A program made the position numbers and the translations under genes. Below, in pieces: positions 6,915-16,665 of a stretch of 64,000 nucleotides of DNA. Under the pieces are notes generated by a model. That model ran no database searches. It saw nothing but the letters and a program-made list of their open reading frames with translations, and was not told the DNA's origin. The stretch comes from JAAFHB01 sp963675995 (GTDB lineage Bacteria; Bacteroidota; Bacteroidia; Bacteroidales; Prolixibacteraceae), in assembly GCA_963675995.2 (NCBI GenBank), contig CAXXIY010000002.1:558001-622000 (forward strand), in the 5' to 3' direction. Position 1 is the stretch's first letter, and every line of letters starts with the position of its first letter.

Positions 6915-9686
6915 ATGAGAATAAATTGTAAGTTCATCATCACAAGCGCTATTTTCCTGATAATTGGGTGGTCTGCCAGGTCACAAAATTACAATACAAA
7001 ATCAACTGCGACCGGAACAAAATCAAAGATTGAGGAGTCAGCAGACAATAAAACTCCGGTTAAAAAAGGGGTTCAGAATGTGATTATTGTTTACAAGACC
7101 CATTTCGATATTGGTTATTCAGAGACTGTTCAGCAGGTGGTTCACGATTACCGCACCTCCATGTGCGACAAGGTGCTTGATGCGATTGATAAAAACAAGA
7201 AACAGCCAAAGGATAAACAATTCGTCTGGACGATTTCGGGATGGCCGATGAAGCAAATCCTTTGGGAAGGACAATCACCTGAGCGTAAGAAGAAAATTGA
7301 ACAAGCCATCCGCGACGGAAATCTCGCCATTCATGCATTCCCTTTTACGATGCATACAGAAACTTCAGACCCTGAAGACCTGGTTCGCGGATTGAACATC
7401 TCTGCCAAACTGCTTCGGAATTATGGACAACCCCTTTCGATCAGCGCTAAGATGAGCGATGTGCCGGGAGAATCATGGATTATTCCGACACTCTTTACCC
7501 ATGCCGGAATCAAGTTTTACCACATGGGTGGGCCGGTTGTGAATAAGGAGCTTGGACTTCCTCCGTTTTTCTGGTGGGAAGGACCCGACGGATCGAGGTT
7601 ACTCACTCTTTACAATAACGGGTATGGTTCTGACCCACTGCCACCTGAAAACTGGCCCTTTAAATCTTGGGTTTACATAAATATGACAGGTGATAACCAG
7701 GGACCGCCAAATCCGGAGACTGTTGCAAAAGATATTGAATGGTATACCAAACGTGGTATTCATGCCCGGGTTGGGAAAATGGATGACTTTGCCAATATGG
7801 TGCTGAAAGAGGATTTGAGTAAGTTGCCGGTGATTCGTACCGATATCGGGGATGTTTGGATCCATGGTGCAATGAGTATGCCTGAAGCCAGTAAACTGGC
7901 ACAAAATATCAGACCTTCGATTGCCGGAATGGCGGAGTTGTCAACCCTGGAAACGATCTGGGGGATTTATCGCCCCGATCAGCATAAGATAATTGCTGAT
8001 GCATATGAGCAGAGTCTGCTTTACAGTGAACATACCTGGGGGCTTGCCAATCAACACTATGTGCAGGTTCCTTACGGGAAAGCATGGCAGGACCTTTGGG
8101 AGAAAGGGCTACCACCTCAATTTAAACTAATGGAAGATTCCTGGAAAGATCATGCCAACTATATCACCAGTGTTGAAAAGTTAGTTGCTGGACCTTATCA
8201 GGATGCTGTGGCTTCATTAGCTGACAACATTAAGATTGACGGAAACCGGATCGTCGTTTATAACCCGCTTCCCTGGAAACGGGATGGTTCCATTAGTCTC
8301 GATACCCGGCTGATCTTCGGTGATGGTTTTGTATCCTTAAAACCGGCAGACGGTGGTCCGGCTATTCCGGTATCCCGGGAATACCCCTCCATTGAAGATA
8401 AAGCTCCGATGTCAAGGTTTATTGCCAAAGATATCCCTGCATTGGGTTATCGTACCTATATCGCTTCGAAAGAATTTGTTGAGGTTCATGGAATGATAGC
8501 AGATTCGAATGCCGGCGTTATCGAGAGCTCGTTTTTTAAGGCCACTATTGATGCTAAACGAGGTAGGATTGCCAGTTTAATTGACAAACGGAGTGGTAGA
8601 GAGATGGTGGATGAAAATGCCCCCCAGGGATTTGGCCAGTATTTTTACGAAAGATTTGGATACAAGGATATTTTTGACTGGATTGGCAAATCACTCTATC
8701 CCCAATATGGAGCCCATAAATTAATCTTTTCTGCTTATGACATGCCAAAGGATGGTATTTATAGTTCAGCTCTTCCGGAAAACATGAATCTTACGTTAGA
8801 AAAATCTGCCATCGATGTCAAGGCGATAATGACAGGAACAATACCCGGCCCGGGGCAACCGCAGAAGATCTCAATTACTCTGGTCCTATCCGGGACAAAT
8901 CCGACTGCCGATTTTGAGGTAAGCTGGCAGAAGCAACCAGACTCCTGGCCTGAAGCAGCGTGGATTTGCCTGCCGTTCAAATGTGAAAATCCAGCCTACC
9001 GTCTTGGTCGAATGGGTGCAGATGTAGATCCGGTTAAAGATATGATCACCGACAATGCCAACTATCACATGTGGTGGGTGAACACAGGAGTAGCTGTTTA
9101 CAATAAAACTACAGGAAACGGATATGGTATCTGTTCACCCGATGCCCCTGTTGTAAGTGTCGGAGAACCTGGCGAATATAAGTTCGATAAACGCTATGAA
9201 CCCGTTAATCCATATGTTTATATTAATCTCTATAACAACCATTGGCGCACTAACTTTGCGGCCTGGATCGGGAACGGTCAGCGTATGAGCGCCCGTGTCC
9301 GTGTCTGGTCTTTTGAAAAGTTTGCTTCTGAAAGTTCACTTTATACCCCTGGGATGGAAACACGGGTCCCGCTTCAGGTGGCCTGTTCAAAAGTGAGAAA
9401 CGGCAAATTACCCGTTTTTCAACAGGGGATCTCACTTTCCCGTAAGGGGGTGTCTGTGACTGCCTTCGGACCTAATCCTGATGGGGCGGGTACAGTCATC
9501 CGCTTCTGGGAACAAGGAGGAACATCAGGCAAACTGGAAGTTACCATGCCGCACGGATCGAAATTTGTCAATGCATTACCCGTAAATCTGCGAGGTGAAA
9601 AATGTGGGGAACCGATTAGAATAACAAACGGGAGGCTGGTTTTTGATTTACAAGCTTATGCACCTGTTAGTTATGTTTTGAATTAA
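6915..9686 (+). CDS. GH38-like alpha-mannosidase family protein (divergent), exported
   Basis: A 923-residue exported protein (hydrophobic signal to about residue 23, ending ARSQ). The N-terminal GH38 (beta/alpha)7 barrel is recognisable by YKTHFDIGYSE (metal-binding His63 and Asp65), SAKMSDVPGESWIIP (Asp182 as nucleophile/metal-ligand candidate) and LYSEHTWGLANQH near residue 375. The second half looks like the GH38 beta-sandwich domains, starting near VVYNPLPWKRDG (about 450). GH38 enzymes are zinc-dependent retaining alpha-mannosidases. This protein is distant from the canonical form at 22417, and the nucleophile region reads SDVPG rather than the usual ADxxGH-type segment, so the sugar cleaved may differ. 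It is the first gene of the long enzyme run. Confidence 0.75.
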   Translation: MRINCKFIITSAIFLIIGWSARSQNYNTKSTATGTKSKIEESADNKTPVKKGVQNVIIVYKTHFDIGYSETVQQVVHDYRTSMCDKVLDAIDKNKKQPKDKQFVWTISGWPMKQILWEGQSPERKKKIEQAIRDGNLAIHAFPFTMHTETSDPEDLVRGLNISAKLLRNYGQPLSISAKMSDVPGESWIIPTLFTHAGIKFYHMGGPVVNKELGLPPFFWWEGPDGSRLLTLYNNGYGSDPLPPENWPFKSWVYINMTGDNQGPPNPETVAKDIEWYTKRGIHARVGKMDDFANMVLKEDLSKLPVIRTDIGDVWIHGAMSMPEASKLAQNIRPSIAGMAELSTLETIWGIYRPDQHKIIADAYEQSLLYSEHTWGLANQHYVQVPYGKAWQDLWEKGLPPQFKLMEDSWKDHANYITSVEKLVAGPYQDAVASLADNIKIDGNRIVVYNPLPWKRDGSISLDTRLIFGDGFVSLKPADGGPAIPVSREYPSIEDKAPMSRFIAKDIPALGYRTYIASKEFVEVHGMIADSNAGVIESSFFKATIDAKRGRIASLIDKRSGREMVDENAPQGFGQYFYERFGYKDIFDWIGKSLYPQYGAHKLIFSAYDMPKDGIYSSALPENMNLTLEKSAIDVKAIMTGTIPGPGQPQKISITLVLSGTNPTADFEVSWQKQPDSWPEAAWICLPFKCENPAYRLGRMGADVDPVKDMITDNANYHMWWVNTGVAVYNKTTGNGYGICSPDAPVVSVGEPGEYKFDKRYEPVNPYVYINLYNNHWRTNFAAWIGNGQRMSARVRVWSFEKFASESSLYTPGMETRVPLQVACSKVRNGKLPVFQQGISLSRKGVSVTAFGPNPDGAGTVIRFWEQGGTSGKLEVTMPHGSKFVNALPVNLRGEKCGEPIRITNGRLVFDLQAYAPVSYVLN

Positions 9687-9977
9687 TCAGACATATTGTT
9701 AGTCAGATAAAAGTGTTTTTAAGATGAGAAAAAGATTCATTGTTTTTTAACCGTTCAAAGGCACTGTTTTATTCATGTTTTTATTGGCAATCGGTTATTA
9801 CTGCGCTTGTCCGTTTTCGCAAAAGTGAATGGGTTCGTAATCAGGGCTTGAGGCTAGTCAAAACAATAGATCGTCTATTTCATTTAAGCTGGCGGGGAGA
9901 TGAAGCCATTGCATGTAACCCAGAGGTGGATATTTACTCAACAAGTCATTTATAATCGTTAAAATGCTGTAATATTT
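9687..9977. other. Intergenic region, 291 bp, no supported gene
   Basis: The longest open frame (9740-9955, 71 codons) has no hydrophobic or domain pattern and codon use unlike its neighbours. I see no strong hairpin and no clear promoter consensus. Confidence 0.5.
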
Positions 9978-12284
9978 ATGATGAAAAAATTTGTGATTTT
10001 AATTGTAATGTTTTCGATCGTACAGGATGGTTTCTGCCAACCCACACTTCCAACCCAATATGTCAATCCGATTATAGGTGCAAGTACAAGCGCCGCTAAG
10101 GCGGGAGACTCTTCCGGTTTAGGAAAAACATTCCCGGGTGCAGCAACACCTTTCGGGCTGGTGCAGATAAGCCCGAATACAATTACGGGTGGAGATAATG
10201 GATCAGGGTATAGTTATGAGCACACGACCATTGAAGGTTTTGCATTTACCCAAATGAGCGGAGTCGGCTGGTACGGCGATCTGGGCAACTTTCTGGTGAT
10301 GCCCACCACGGGCCAACTGAAAACCTCATCCGGGCGGGCTGATCACCCCGAAGAGGGATATCGCTCGCGATATTCAAAAGATGATGAAGTCGCTAAAGCG
10401 GGATATTATGCGGCCACATTAACTGATTATCATATCCGGGCAGAGGCAACTGCAGCGCCCCACAGTGGTATGCTTTGTTTTACTTTCCCTGAAAATGATC
10501 AGTCACGTATCCAGATCGATCTGGCCCGCAGGGTAGGAGGAACATCCATTGAGCAGTATATAAAAGTTTTGGATGATCATACAATTCAGGGTTGGATGAG
10601 ATGTACACCGGAAGGTGGGGGTTGGGGAAACGGAGATGGTAAACCTAACTACACCGTCTATTTTTATGCACAAATTAGCAAACCCATCGTTGATTTTGGA
10701 GTCTGGAGTGTCGTAATTCCTGATGAATGGGGGAGGAAAAGAGAGGATGTTACAAGTGACCGATACCGTGAACTGGTCGCTAAAGCAACTATTGAGAAGG
10801 GTTGTAAAGAAAAGCAGGGAAAACATTTAGGTTTTTATTCTGAGTTCAAAACAAAAAAAAGTGAGAAGGTTTACCTCAAAGCCGGGATCTCATTTGTAAG
10901 TATGGAAGGTGCACGTAATAACCTTGAAACAGAAATTAAGGATTTTAACTTCGAAAATGTAAAGGCAAACGCACTACGATTATGGAACAAAGCGCTTGAT
11001 CGGGTGAAAATTGAAGGCGGAACCAGTGATCAAAAAACTATCTTTTATACTGCGCTGTACCATACAATGATTGATCCGCGCAGTTTTACCGATGTTGATG
11101 GAAGCTACCCCGGCGGTGACGGCAAGATTCATAAAACAGATAAGTTCGTTAAACGAACCATTTTCTCAGGATGGGATGTTTTTCGGAGCCAGTTTCCTTT
11201 ACAGGATATTGTCAATCCTGAAGTTGTAAATGACATGATCAATTCTTTGGTCGAACTGGCCGACGAAAGTGGTAATAAATATTTGGAACGGTGGGAATTC
11301 CTGAATGCCTACAGCGGCTGTATGATTGGTAATCCAGCTGTTTCAGTGATGGTTGATGCCTATAATAAAGGAATTCGAAAGTTTAACATCGAAAAAGGTT
11401 ATCAATATGCAAAAAACAGCTGTGAAAAGGATGGTAACCTCGATCGAGGCCACTCAAGATATATTTCGATTACCCTGGAAAATGCCTATTCTGAGTGGTG
11501 TTTGTCTGTTTTTGCCGATAGTCTGGGGAAAAAAGAGGATGCAGCCCGCTATTTTAAACGTTCGAAAAGTTACAAGAATGTATTTGATCCTGAAGTAAAA
11601 TGGTTTAGACCACGAAATCTGGATGGCAAATGGTGGGATTGGCCCAAAGAGGGGCGTCTGAAAATGGACTATGGGTGCACTGAAAGTAATTCGTATCAAC
11701 AGGGATGGTTTGTTCCACACGATATTCCCGGAATGGTCGAGTTAATGGGAGGTCGCGAAAAGGCTCTGTCGGATTTGACCGATTTTTTCACAAAAACTCC
11801 TGAGAATATGATGTGGAATAACTATTATAATCATTCTAACGAACCCGTGCATCATATCCCATTTATATTTAACCGGTTGGGGGCACCGTGGCTGACTCAG
11901 TACTGGACCCGGCAAATTTGTAAAAGGGCTTACCATAATTCGGTTGAAGGGCTCGTCGGAAATGAGGATGTGGGACAAATGTCGGCCTGGTATGTGCTGG
12001 CTGCCAGTGGAATCCATCCGGTTTGTCCAGGCGATCCACAATACGAAATCACAAGTCCTGTGTTCAATAAAATAACCTATACGCTGGATTCCAGCTATGC
12101 CAGGGGCAAAACCTTTTCGATTGAGACACATAATAATACTCCGGAGAATATCTACATCCAAAGTGCAAAGCTCAACGGCCATCCTTACAACAATTGTTAC
12201 GTGGATTTTAAAGCTATTTCAGCCGGAGGAAAGCTGGACCTGTTCATGGGGCCGCAACCAAACAAAAATTGGGGAATCAAATAA
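9978..12284 (+). CDS. GH92 alpha-mannosidase, exported
   Basis: A 768-residue protein with a short signal peptide (MMKKF... to DGFCQ). It has the GH92 opening QYVNPIIGAS, then GLGKTFPGAATPFGLVQ, and the (alpha/alpha)6-barrel signatures GWDVFRSQFPLQDIVNP, ERWEFLNAYSGCMIGNPA and GNEDVGQMSAWYVLAASG near the C-terminus, which carry the calcium site and catalytic acids of the family. GH92 enzymes are calcium-dependent inverting exo-alpha-mannosidases (1,2-, 1,3-, 1,4- or mannose-phosphate-linked), usually acting on N-glycans, yeast mannans or O-glycans. Length is normal for the family. The next gene (GH95) starts 24 bp downstream, so they are probably co-transcribed. Confidence 0.93.
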   Translation: MMKKFVILIVMFSIVQDGFCQPTLPTQYVNPIIGASTSAAKAGDSSGLGKTFPGAATPFGLVQISPNTITGGDNGSGYSYEHTTIEGFAFTQMSGVGWYGDLGNFLVMPTTGQLKTSSGRADHPEEGYRSRYSKDDEVAKAGYYAATLTDYHIRAEATAAPHSGMLCFTFPENDQSRIQIDLARRVGGTSIEQYIKVLDDHTIQGWMRCTPEGGGWGNGDGKPNYTVYFYAQISKPIVDFGVWSVVIPDEWGRKREDVTSDRYRELVAKATIEKGCKEKQGKHLGFYSEFKTKKSEKVYLKAGISFVSMEGARNNLETEIKDFNFENVKANALRLWNKALDRVKIEGGTSDQKTIFYTALYHTMIDPRSFTDVDGSYPGGDGKIHKTDKFVKRTIFSGWDVFRSQFPLQDIVNPEVVNDMINSLVELADESGNKYLERWEFLNAYSGCMIGNPAVSVMVDAYNKGIRKFNIEKGYQYAKNSCEKDGNLDRGHSRYISITLENAYSEWCLSVFADSLGKKEDAARYFKRSKSYKNVFDPEVKWFRPRNLDGKWWDWPKEGRLKMDYGCTESNSYQQGWFVPHDIPGMVELMGGREKALSDLTDFFTKTPENMMWNNYYNHSNEPVHHIPFIFNRLGAPWLTQYWTRQICKRAYHNSVEGLVGNEDVGQMSAWYVLAASGIHPVCPGDPQYEITSPVFNKITYTLDSSYARGKTFSIETHNNTPENIYIQSAKLNGHPYNNCYVDFKAISAGGKLDLFMGPQPNKNWGIK

Positions 12285-12308
12285 TACACATAATTAACTA
12301 ATATCAGT

Positions 12309-14636
12309 ATGAAGAGGGTAATCTTTCAGGTAGTTTTATTTTTGAGTTGCAGTTTTGGCTTTGCACAAAACAATACGAATAATCTCTGGTACAAGCAGCC
12401 GGCTAAGGCCTGGATTGAGGCTTTACCATTGGGCAACGGACGGCTCGGGGCCATGGTTTTCGGAAATCCTGTAAACGAAATTATCCAGATCAACGAAGAG
12501 AGTATCTGGGCGGGATGTAAAATCAACAACAACAATCCGAATGCCTTCAAGCACATGGAAGAGTTACGGAAGGCCTTATTCGAGAGTCAGTATGATAATG
12601 CGAAAAAAATAGCAGAGGAGAACTTCGTGGGGATACCGCCTGAAGTTCGCTCTTACCAGCCATTTGGAGAACTGCTGATCAACTACAAGTGGAAATCAGC
12701 TCCGGCGGATTACCGGCGCCAGCTGGATCTGACAACGGGAATTGCCTCAACGGTATTCCAGGTTGATGGCAAAAAGTTTGTTCAGAAAGTGTGGATTTCA
12801 GCTCCTGATAATTTAATGGTCGTCCAAATCCATTCGGAAAATGGAGGTCTGATCAATTCTTCGTTTCAGCTAAAGCGAGAAAGGGATGTAATGATCAAGG
12901 TGTTGCCCTCAGGGATTATAAAAGTTACAGGGCAGATCATCGATGCTGAAAATCCTAAAAAAGGACCTGGAGGAAGTCATATGAAATTCTCAGGTGAATT
13001 GCGTTTGAAAGCTGATAATGGAACAATTACAACCACAGATTCGTCTCTTGTTGTCTCCAATGCAAAGCGTATTTCAATCCTGTTTACTGCTGCAACCGAT
13101 TATAACATTGAAAAACTTGATTTTGACAGGTCGATAAATCCTGAAAATAGCTGCAAAACAATTCTCGATAAGGGAGCTGTTTATGGTCCGAAAATTCTGG
13201 AAGAAAGACACCTCAAAGAGTATCAGCCTATATTTGAAAGGGTTAAGCTTAACTTAGGCTCTGACACTTTCAGTAATTTACCTACTGATGTACGGTTGGA
13301 TCAGGTCAGAAATGGCGGCTCAGATAATGGATTGATGGCTCTCTACTTCCAGTATGGCCGATATTTACTTATGGGATCATCCCGAAAGCCGGGTGTACTG
13401 CCAGCCAACCTTCAGGGGATCTGGAGCTACGAAATGGCGGCCCCATGGAATGCCGATTTCCATACCAACATTAACCTTCAGATGAATTACTGGCTGGCCG
13501 AGAATTGCAACCTGTCAGATATGAGCGAGCCATTATCTAAATTCATGACCAAGCTCGTGGTACCCGGAACTGCAACAGCAAAAGAGATGTACGGAACGAA
13601 AGGGTGGACTATTCATCATCTTACCGACCCTTTTGGCCGGACAGGTGTTGCAGATGGCGTTTGGGGTATTACCCCGATGAACGGACCGTGGATGACTTTC
13701 CCGGTTTACGAACACTTCCTTTTTACGAGAGATACGACATTTCTGAGAAAAACTGCCTACCCGCTCCTTAAAGGTTCAGCTGAGTATATTCTGGGCTTTC
13801 TGACCAAATCCCCGGAAGGATATCTGGTAACCAATCCTTCCCACTCACCTGAAAATACGTTCATTGACCCTGCCAATAATAAACGGTCGATGCTAACCTA
13901 TGCATCAACCGCTGATATCGAAATCATTACAGAGCTTTTTAAATATTGTACCGAAGCTGCTTCAATCCTTCGAACAGACAAGGATTTTATAAAGAAACTG
14001 CAGGAAACTCAAAAGCAGTTTCCCCCGATAACAATCAATTCAAAAGGTTGTATACAGGAGTGGATACGCGATTTCGATGAAACAGAACCGGGTCACAGGC
14101 ACATGTCACATCTGCTAGGATTGTATCCGTTATCGCAATTCACTCCCGAAAATCCGGAGCTGTTCAAAGCTGCAGCCGCATCAATCGAAAGACGTTTGTC
14201 ACAGGGTGGTGGTCATACCGGTTGGAGCAGGGCTTGGATCATCAATTTTTATGCGCGCCTTCAGAATGGCGAAAAAGCTTATGATAACGTTTTGAAAATT
14301 CTTGCGAAATCAACAGAACACAACCTGTTTGATACGCATCCCCCCTTCCAGATTGACGGAAATTTTGGCGGATCAGCCGGTATCGCTGAGATGCTTCTTC
14401 AATCTCATAATGGGATCATCCGCCTGTTACCCGCCTTGCCAAACGCCTGGTCTGATGGCGAAGTGAAGGGACTTTGTGCCCGTGGAGGATTTGTAGTGAA
14501 TATGAAATGGGAGCAAGGCAAAATAACCCAGGCTACGGTCTATTCAAAAAAAGGGGGAGAGAGTGAACTCGTATATAATTCTAAACGGCAGAAGATAAAA
14601 GTGAAACCAGGTGAGACATTAAGATTAAGTTTCTAA
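12309..14636 (+). CDS. GH95 alpha-L-fucosidase/alpha-L-galactosidase, exported
   Basis: A 775-residue exported protein (signal ends near SCSFGFAQ). The N-terminal super-sandwich domain starts with LWYKQPAKAWIEALPLGNGR and QINEESIWAG, typical of GH95. The helical barrel carries QGIWSYEMAAPWNADFH and NINLQMNYWLAE. The late segment HTGWSRAWIINFYARL and FQIDGNFGGSAGIAEMLLQ complete the GH95 pattern. GH95 enzymes are inverting exo-glycosidases that remove alpha-1,2-linked L-fucose or the chemically similar L-galactose, with the two catalytic asparagines and Asp/Glu in the barrel. It complements the GH29 gene at 27200. Length is typical. It sits 2 bp before the next gene. Confidence 0.93.
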   Translation: MKRVIFQVVLFLSCSFGFAQNNTNNLWYKQPAKAWIEALPLGNGRLGAMVFGNPVNEIIQINEESIWAGCKINNNNPNAFKHMEELRKALFESQYDNAKKIAEENFVGIPPEVRSYQPFGELLINYKWKSAPADYRRQLDLTTGIASTVFQVDGKKFVQKVWISAPDNLMVVQIHSENGGLINSSFQLKRERDVMIKVLPSGIIKVTGQIIDAENPKKGPGGSHMKFSGELRLKADNGTITTTDSSLVVSNAKRISILFTAATDYNIEKLDFDRSINPENSCKTILDKGAVYGPKILEERHLKEYQPIFERVKLNLGSDTFSNLPTDVRLDQVRNGGSDNGLMALYFQYGRYLLMGSSRKPGVLPANLQGIWSYEMAAPWNADFHTNINLQMNYWLAENCNLSDMSEPLSKFMTKLVVPGTATAKEMYGTKGWTIHHLTDPFGRTGVADGVWGITPMNGPWMTFPVYEHFLFTRDTTFLRKTAYPLLKGSAEYILGFLTKSPEGYLVTNPSHSPENTFIDPANNKRSMLTYASTADIEIITELFKYCTEAASILRTDKDFIKKLQETQKQFPPITINSKGCIQEWIRDFDETEPGHRHMSHLLGLYPLSQFTPENPELFKAAAASIERRLSQGGGHTGWSRAWIINFYARLQNGEKAYDNVLKILAKSTEHNLFDTHPPFQIDGNFGGSAGIAEMLLQSHNGIIRLLPALPNAWSDGEVKGLCARGGFVVNMKWEQGKITQATVYSKKGGESELVYNSKRQKIKVKPGETLRLSF

Positions 14637-14638
14637 AA

Positions 14639-16576
14639 ATGAGATTATCAAATTGTATTTTGCTAACCCTTAGTTTTCTGACTTTTGTAAACATTGTTAC
14701 GTATGCCGACATCCGACCTGTTATTCAATCATCCTCCGGTGGATTTAGCATCCGGATTGTGGATGACAATGAGCTGATATTTAATCAGATGGATAACAAG
14801 CCTGGTCTGACTGTGGTACAACCGTCACAGACTACCAGTATCCGGTTTAAAGCCAGGACAGAAATCGGAGGTGTGATTACACTGACGCAAGGACTTACTA
14901 CCGGGCTTCAAATTTCGGATTCTTACCGGACAATAACACCCGGACTTATTGAGCGGACGGTGACCGTAAAAGCCGAATCAGACCAACGTTATTACCTTGA
15001 TTTTGGCTGGAAATCGATGAAAAATGGTTCTTTCTACTCCTTTTTGGGGGAAGAAAAATCATCCATAAAATATACTCCCAGCTGTCCTGGTAAAGATTTT
15101 GGTAATCCTGATGGTTGGCAGACTTTTCCGTTTCTGGGGGTAAAAAGCGGAAATAAGTTATATGGGATATTGGGTGATACTCCGGCAATGTGGGAAAACC
15201 GCAGCTTTATGAATTTTGATAAGGAGAGCAATCAGTTATCGTTGTGTAATGGGGATGGTTCAGTGAAACGAACTGTGCTTTTCCCTTTCAATTCAGATGC
15301 AACAAGTGTCTATCGTACCACTTTTGATGGTTGGCAACATATTGAACAGGGCGAAAATCAAAGCTTTAAAAGCTGGATTTTTTCTTCGGATGTAAATTCT
15401 TTGTACGATATTCAACTGGCTGCTCACCTGGCGTTGGCCAATGCAAAAGGGTTTAATCAATCGGGAATTGAAGCTATTTTGCGAAATACTTCATACCTGT
15501 TGTTGCGCCGGAACCTGTTACGACCCGAGAGCGATTATATTTTTATCTCGGGTGTGGGGTATGGCTGGAAACAATGGGTGTCAGATGGATTTTACATGAG
15601 CCGTGGTCTCGATGATCCAAAATTTGACAGGGAGGCTCAGGGCGCCATATTTTATGAACGAATTGATTATGAGGATAATGCTCAGTATTATTTAATCTGG
15701 TCAGTACTGGTCAAAAGGGCTGGCGGAGATCCTGATATGAGGACCGTGGGACGTGCCTATCGCTTTATCCGCGAGCGTGAAAAAGATGGATTATACATCC
15801 CCCCGCGGTTACATCCCGACAAGAAATGTTATAAGACTTATCACGATCAACTTAATTATGAGGATGATGATGCTCCCTCATCGGATCAGGGTTTTCATTG
15901 TGGCGCATTGATGGCTGCAAAAGAGTTGGGTTTTCCGGTCACCGATGCTGAAATTGAGAATGCAATCAAAGGTTACCGGAGGATGTTTAACAGAACGGGT
16001 GGGTACATGGCCACCAGTCTTCAGCAGCAGGAGAATATCGGTCAGGATGCTTTATATGGCGAGGTACTAACCTATGTGGTATTTGGAAAAAAATTGCTTC
16101 CTGATGAAATGGTCAGAACCCATCTTGAGACCACAATGCGTATACAATCACCCTATGGAATGCGGGTTATCTCAAAGGCAAACGGCGATCTGCTTGACGG
16201 CCACTCTGGCGTTTATACCAATGGCGGTTCTTGGTTTTTAAACGACGGAGCCAATTACCTCGATGGATTGATTCATGGAATGGACTCCAAATGGGTTGAT
16301 GGTCAATTGGTTTGGAGAATGGAAAAGGAACTTGCTTTTATGCCCGCTTTTCATGAATCGATCAGCACGGTTACCGGGAAACCTCACGGGCATCACCTCT
16401 ATTCATGGAATTCAGGGTATTGGTGGCTGCGACGGGAGGTAAGGAAACACCTCGGAATTACCGGCGCTGATCCTGTTGAAGAACAGATGGATAAGAAACT
16501 TGGGATTGTGCATCGCAATGGCTACCTTACACTTGATTCTGGCTCTGCTACGCTGCGCCCTGGAAAATTGAATTAA
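14639..16576 (+). CDS. Unassigned exported protein, probable six-hairpin glycosidase
   Basis: I do not recognise a named family. The 645-residue protein has an N-terminal signal (to about TYADIRP), a beta-rich first part (residues 25-250) and an alpha-helical second part (260-620), the layout of many (alpha/alpha)6 glycosidases. Aromatic/acidic segments that could line an active site are GYGWKQWVSDGFYMSRG, FYERIDYEDNAQYY, HDQLNYEDDDAPSSDQG and HSGVYTNGGSWFLNDGANY. The gene starts 2 bp after the GH95 stop, so it belongs to the same transcript and probably the same glycan pathway. The product could be an unclassified glycoside hydrolase or a polysaccharide lyase with a helical barrel. No gene symbol is justified. 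Confidence 0.6.
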   Translation: MRLSNCILLTLSFLTFVNIVTYADIRPVIQSSSGGFSIRIVDDNELIFNQMDNKPGLTVVQPSQTTSIRFKARTEIGGVITLTQGLTTGLQISDSYRTITPGLIERTVTVKAESDQRYYLDFGWKSMKNGSFYSFLGEEKSSIKYTPSCPGKDFGNPDGWQTFPFLGVKSGNKLYGILGDTPAMWENRSFMNFDKESNQLSLCNGDGSVKRTVLFPFNSDATSVYRTTFDGWQHIEQGENQSFKSWIFSSDVNSLYDIQLAAHLALANAKGFNQSGIEAILRNTSYLLLRRNLLRPESDYIFISGVGYGWKQWVSDGFYMSRGLDDPKFDREAQGAIFYERIDYEDNAQYYLIWSVLVKRAGGDPDMRTVGRAYRFIREREKDGLYIPPRLHPDKKCYKTYHDQLNYEDDDAPSSDQGFHCGALMAAKELGFPVTDAEIENAIKGYRRMFNRTGGYMATSLQQQENIGQDALYGEVLTYVVFGKKLLPDEMVRTHLETTMRIQSPYGMRVISKANGDLLDGHSGVYTNGGSWFLNDGANYLDGLIHGMDSKWVDGQLVWRMEKELAFMPAFHESISTVTGKPHGHHLYSWNSGYWWLRREVRKHLGITGADPVEEQMDKKLGIVHRNGYLTLDSGSATLRPGKLN

Positions 16577-16665
16577 ATGATACACCGAGCTTGTCGAAGT
16601 GCAATCTTTGCGACATTAAGTTATTCTGGTTATATATCAAAAATTTTAAACTGATTAAGACTCAA

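Noticed and set aside
9740..9955. 71-codon frame in the gap before GH92
   Set aside because: No domain, odd composition, and poor start context; likely a non-coding spacer.
11742..12182. 146-codon minus-strand frame
   Set aside because: It is antisense to the GH92 C-terminal barrel, whose motifs are intact.
16591..16665. TTG start extending the CE15-like gene
   Set aside because: It would bury the signal peptide 25 residues inside; ATG 16666 gives a normal leader.
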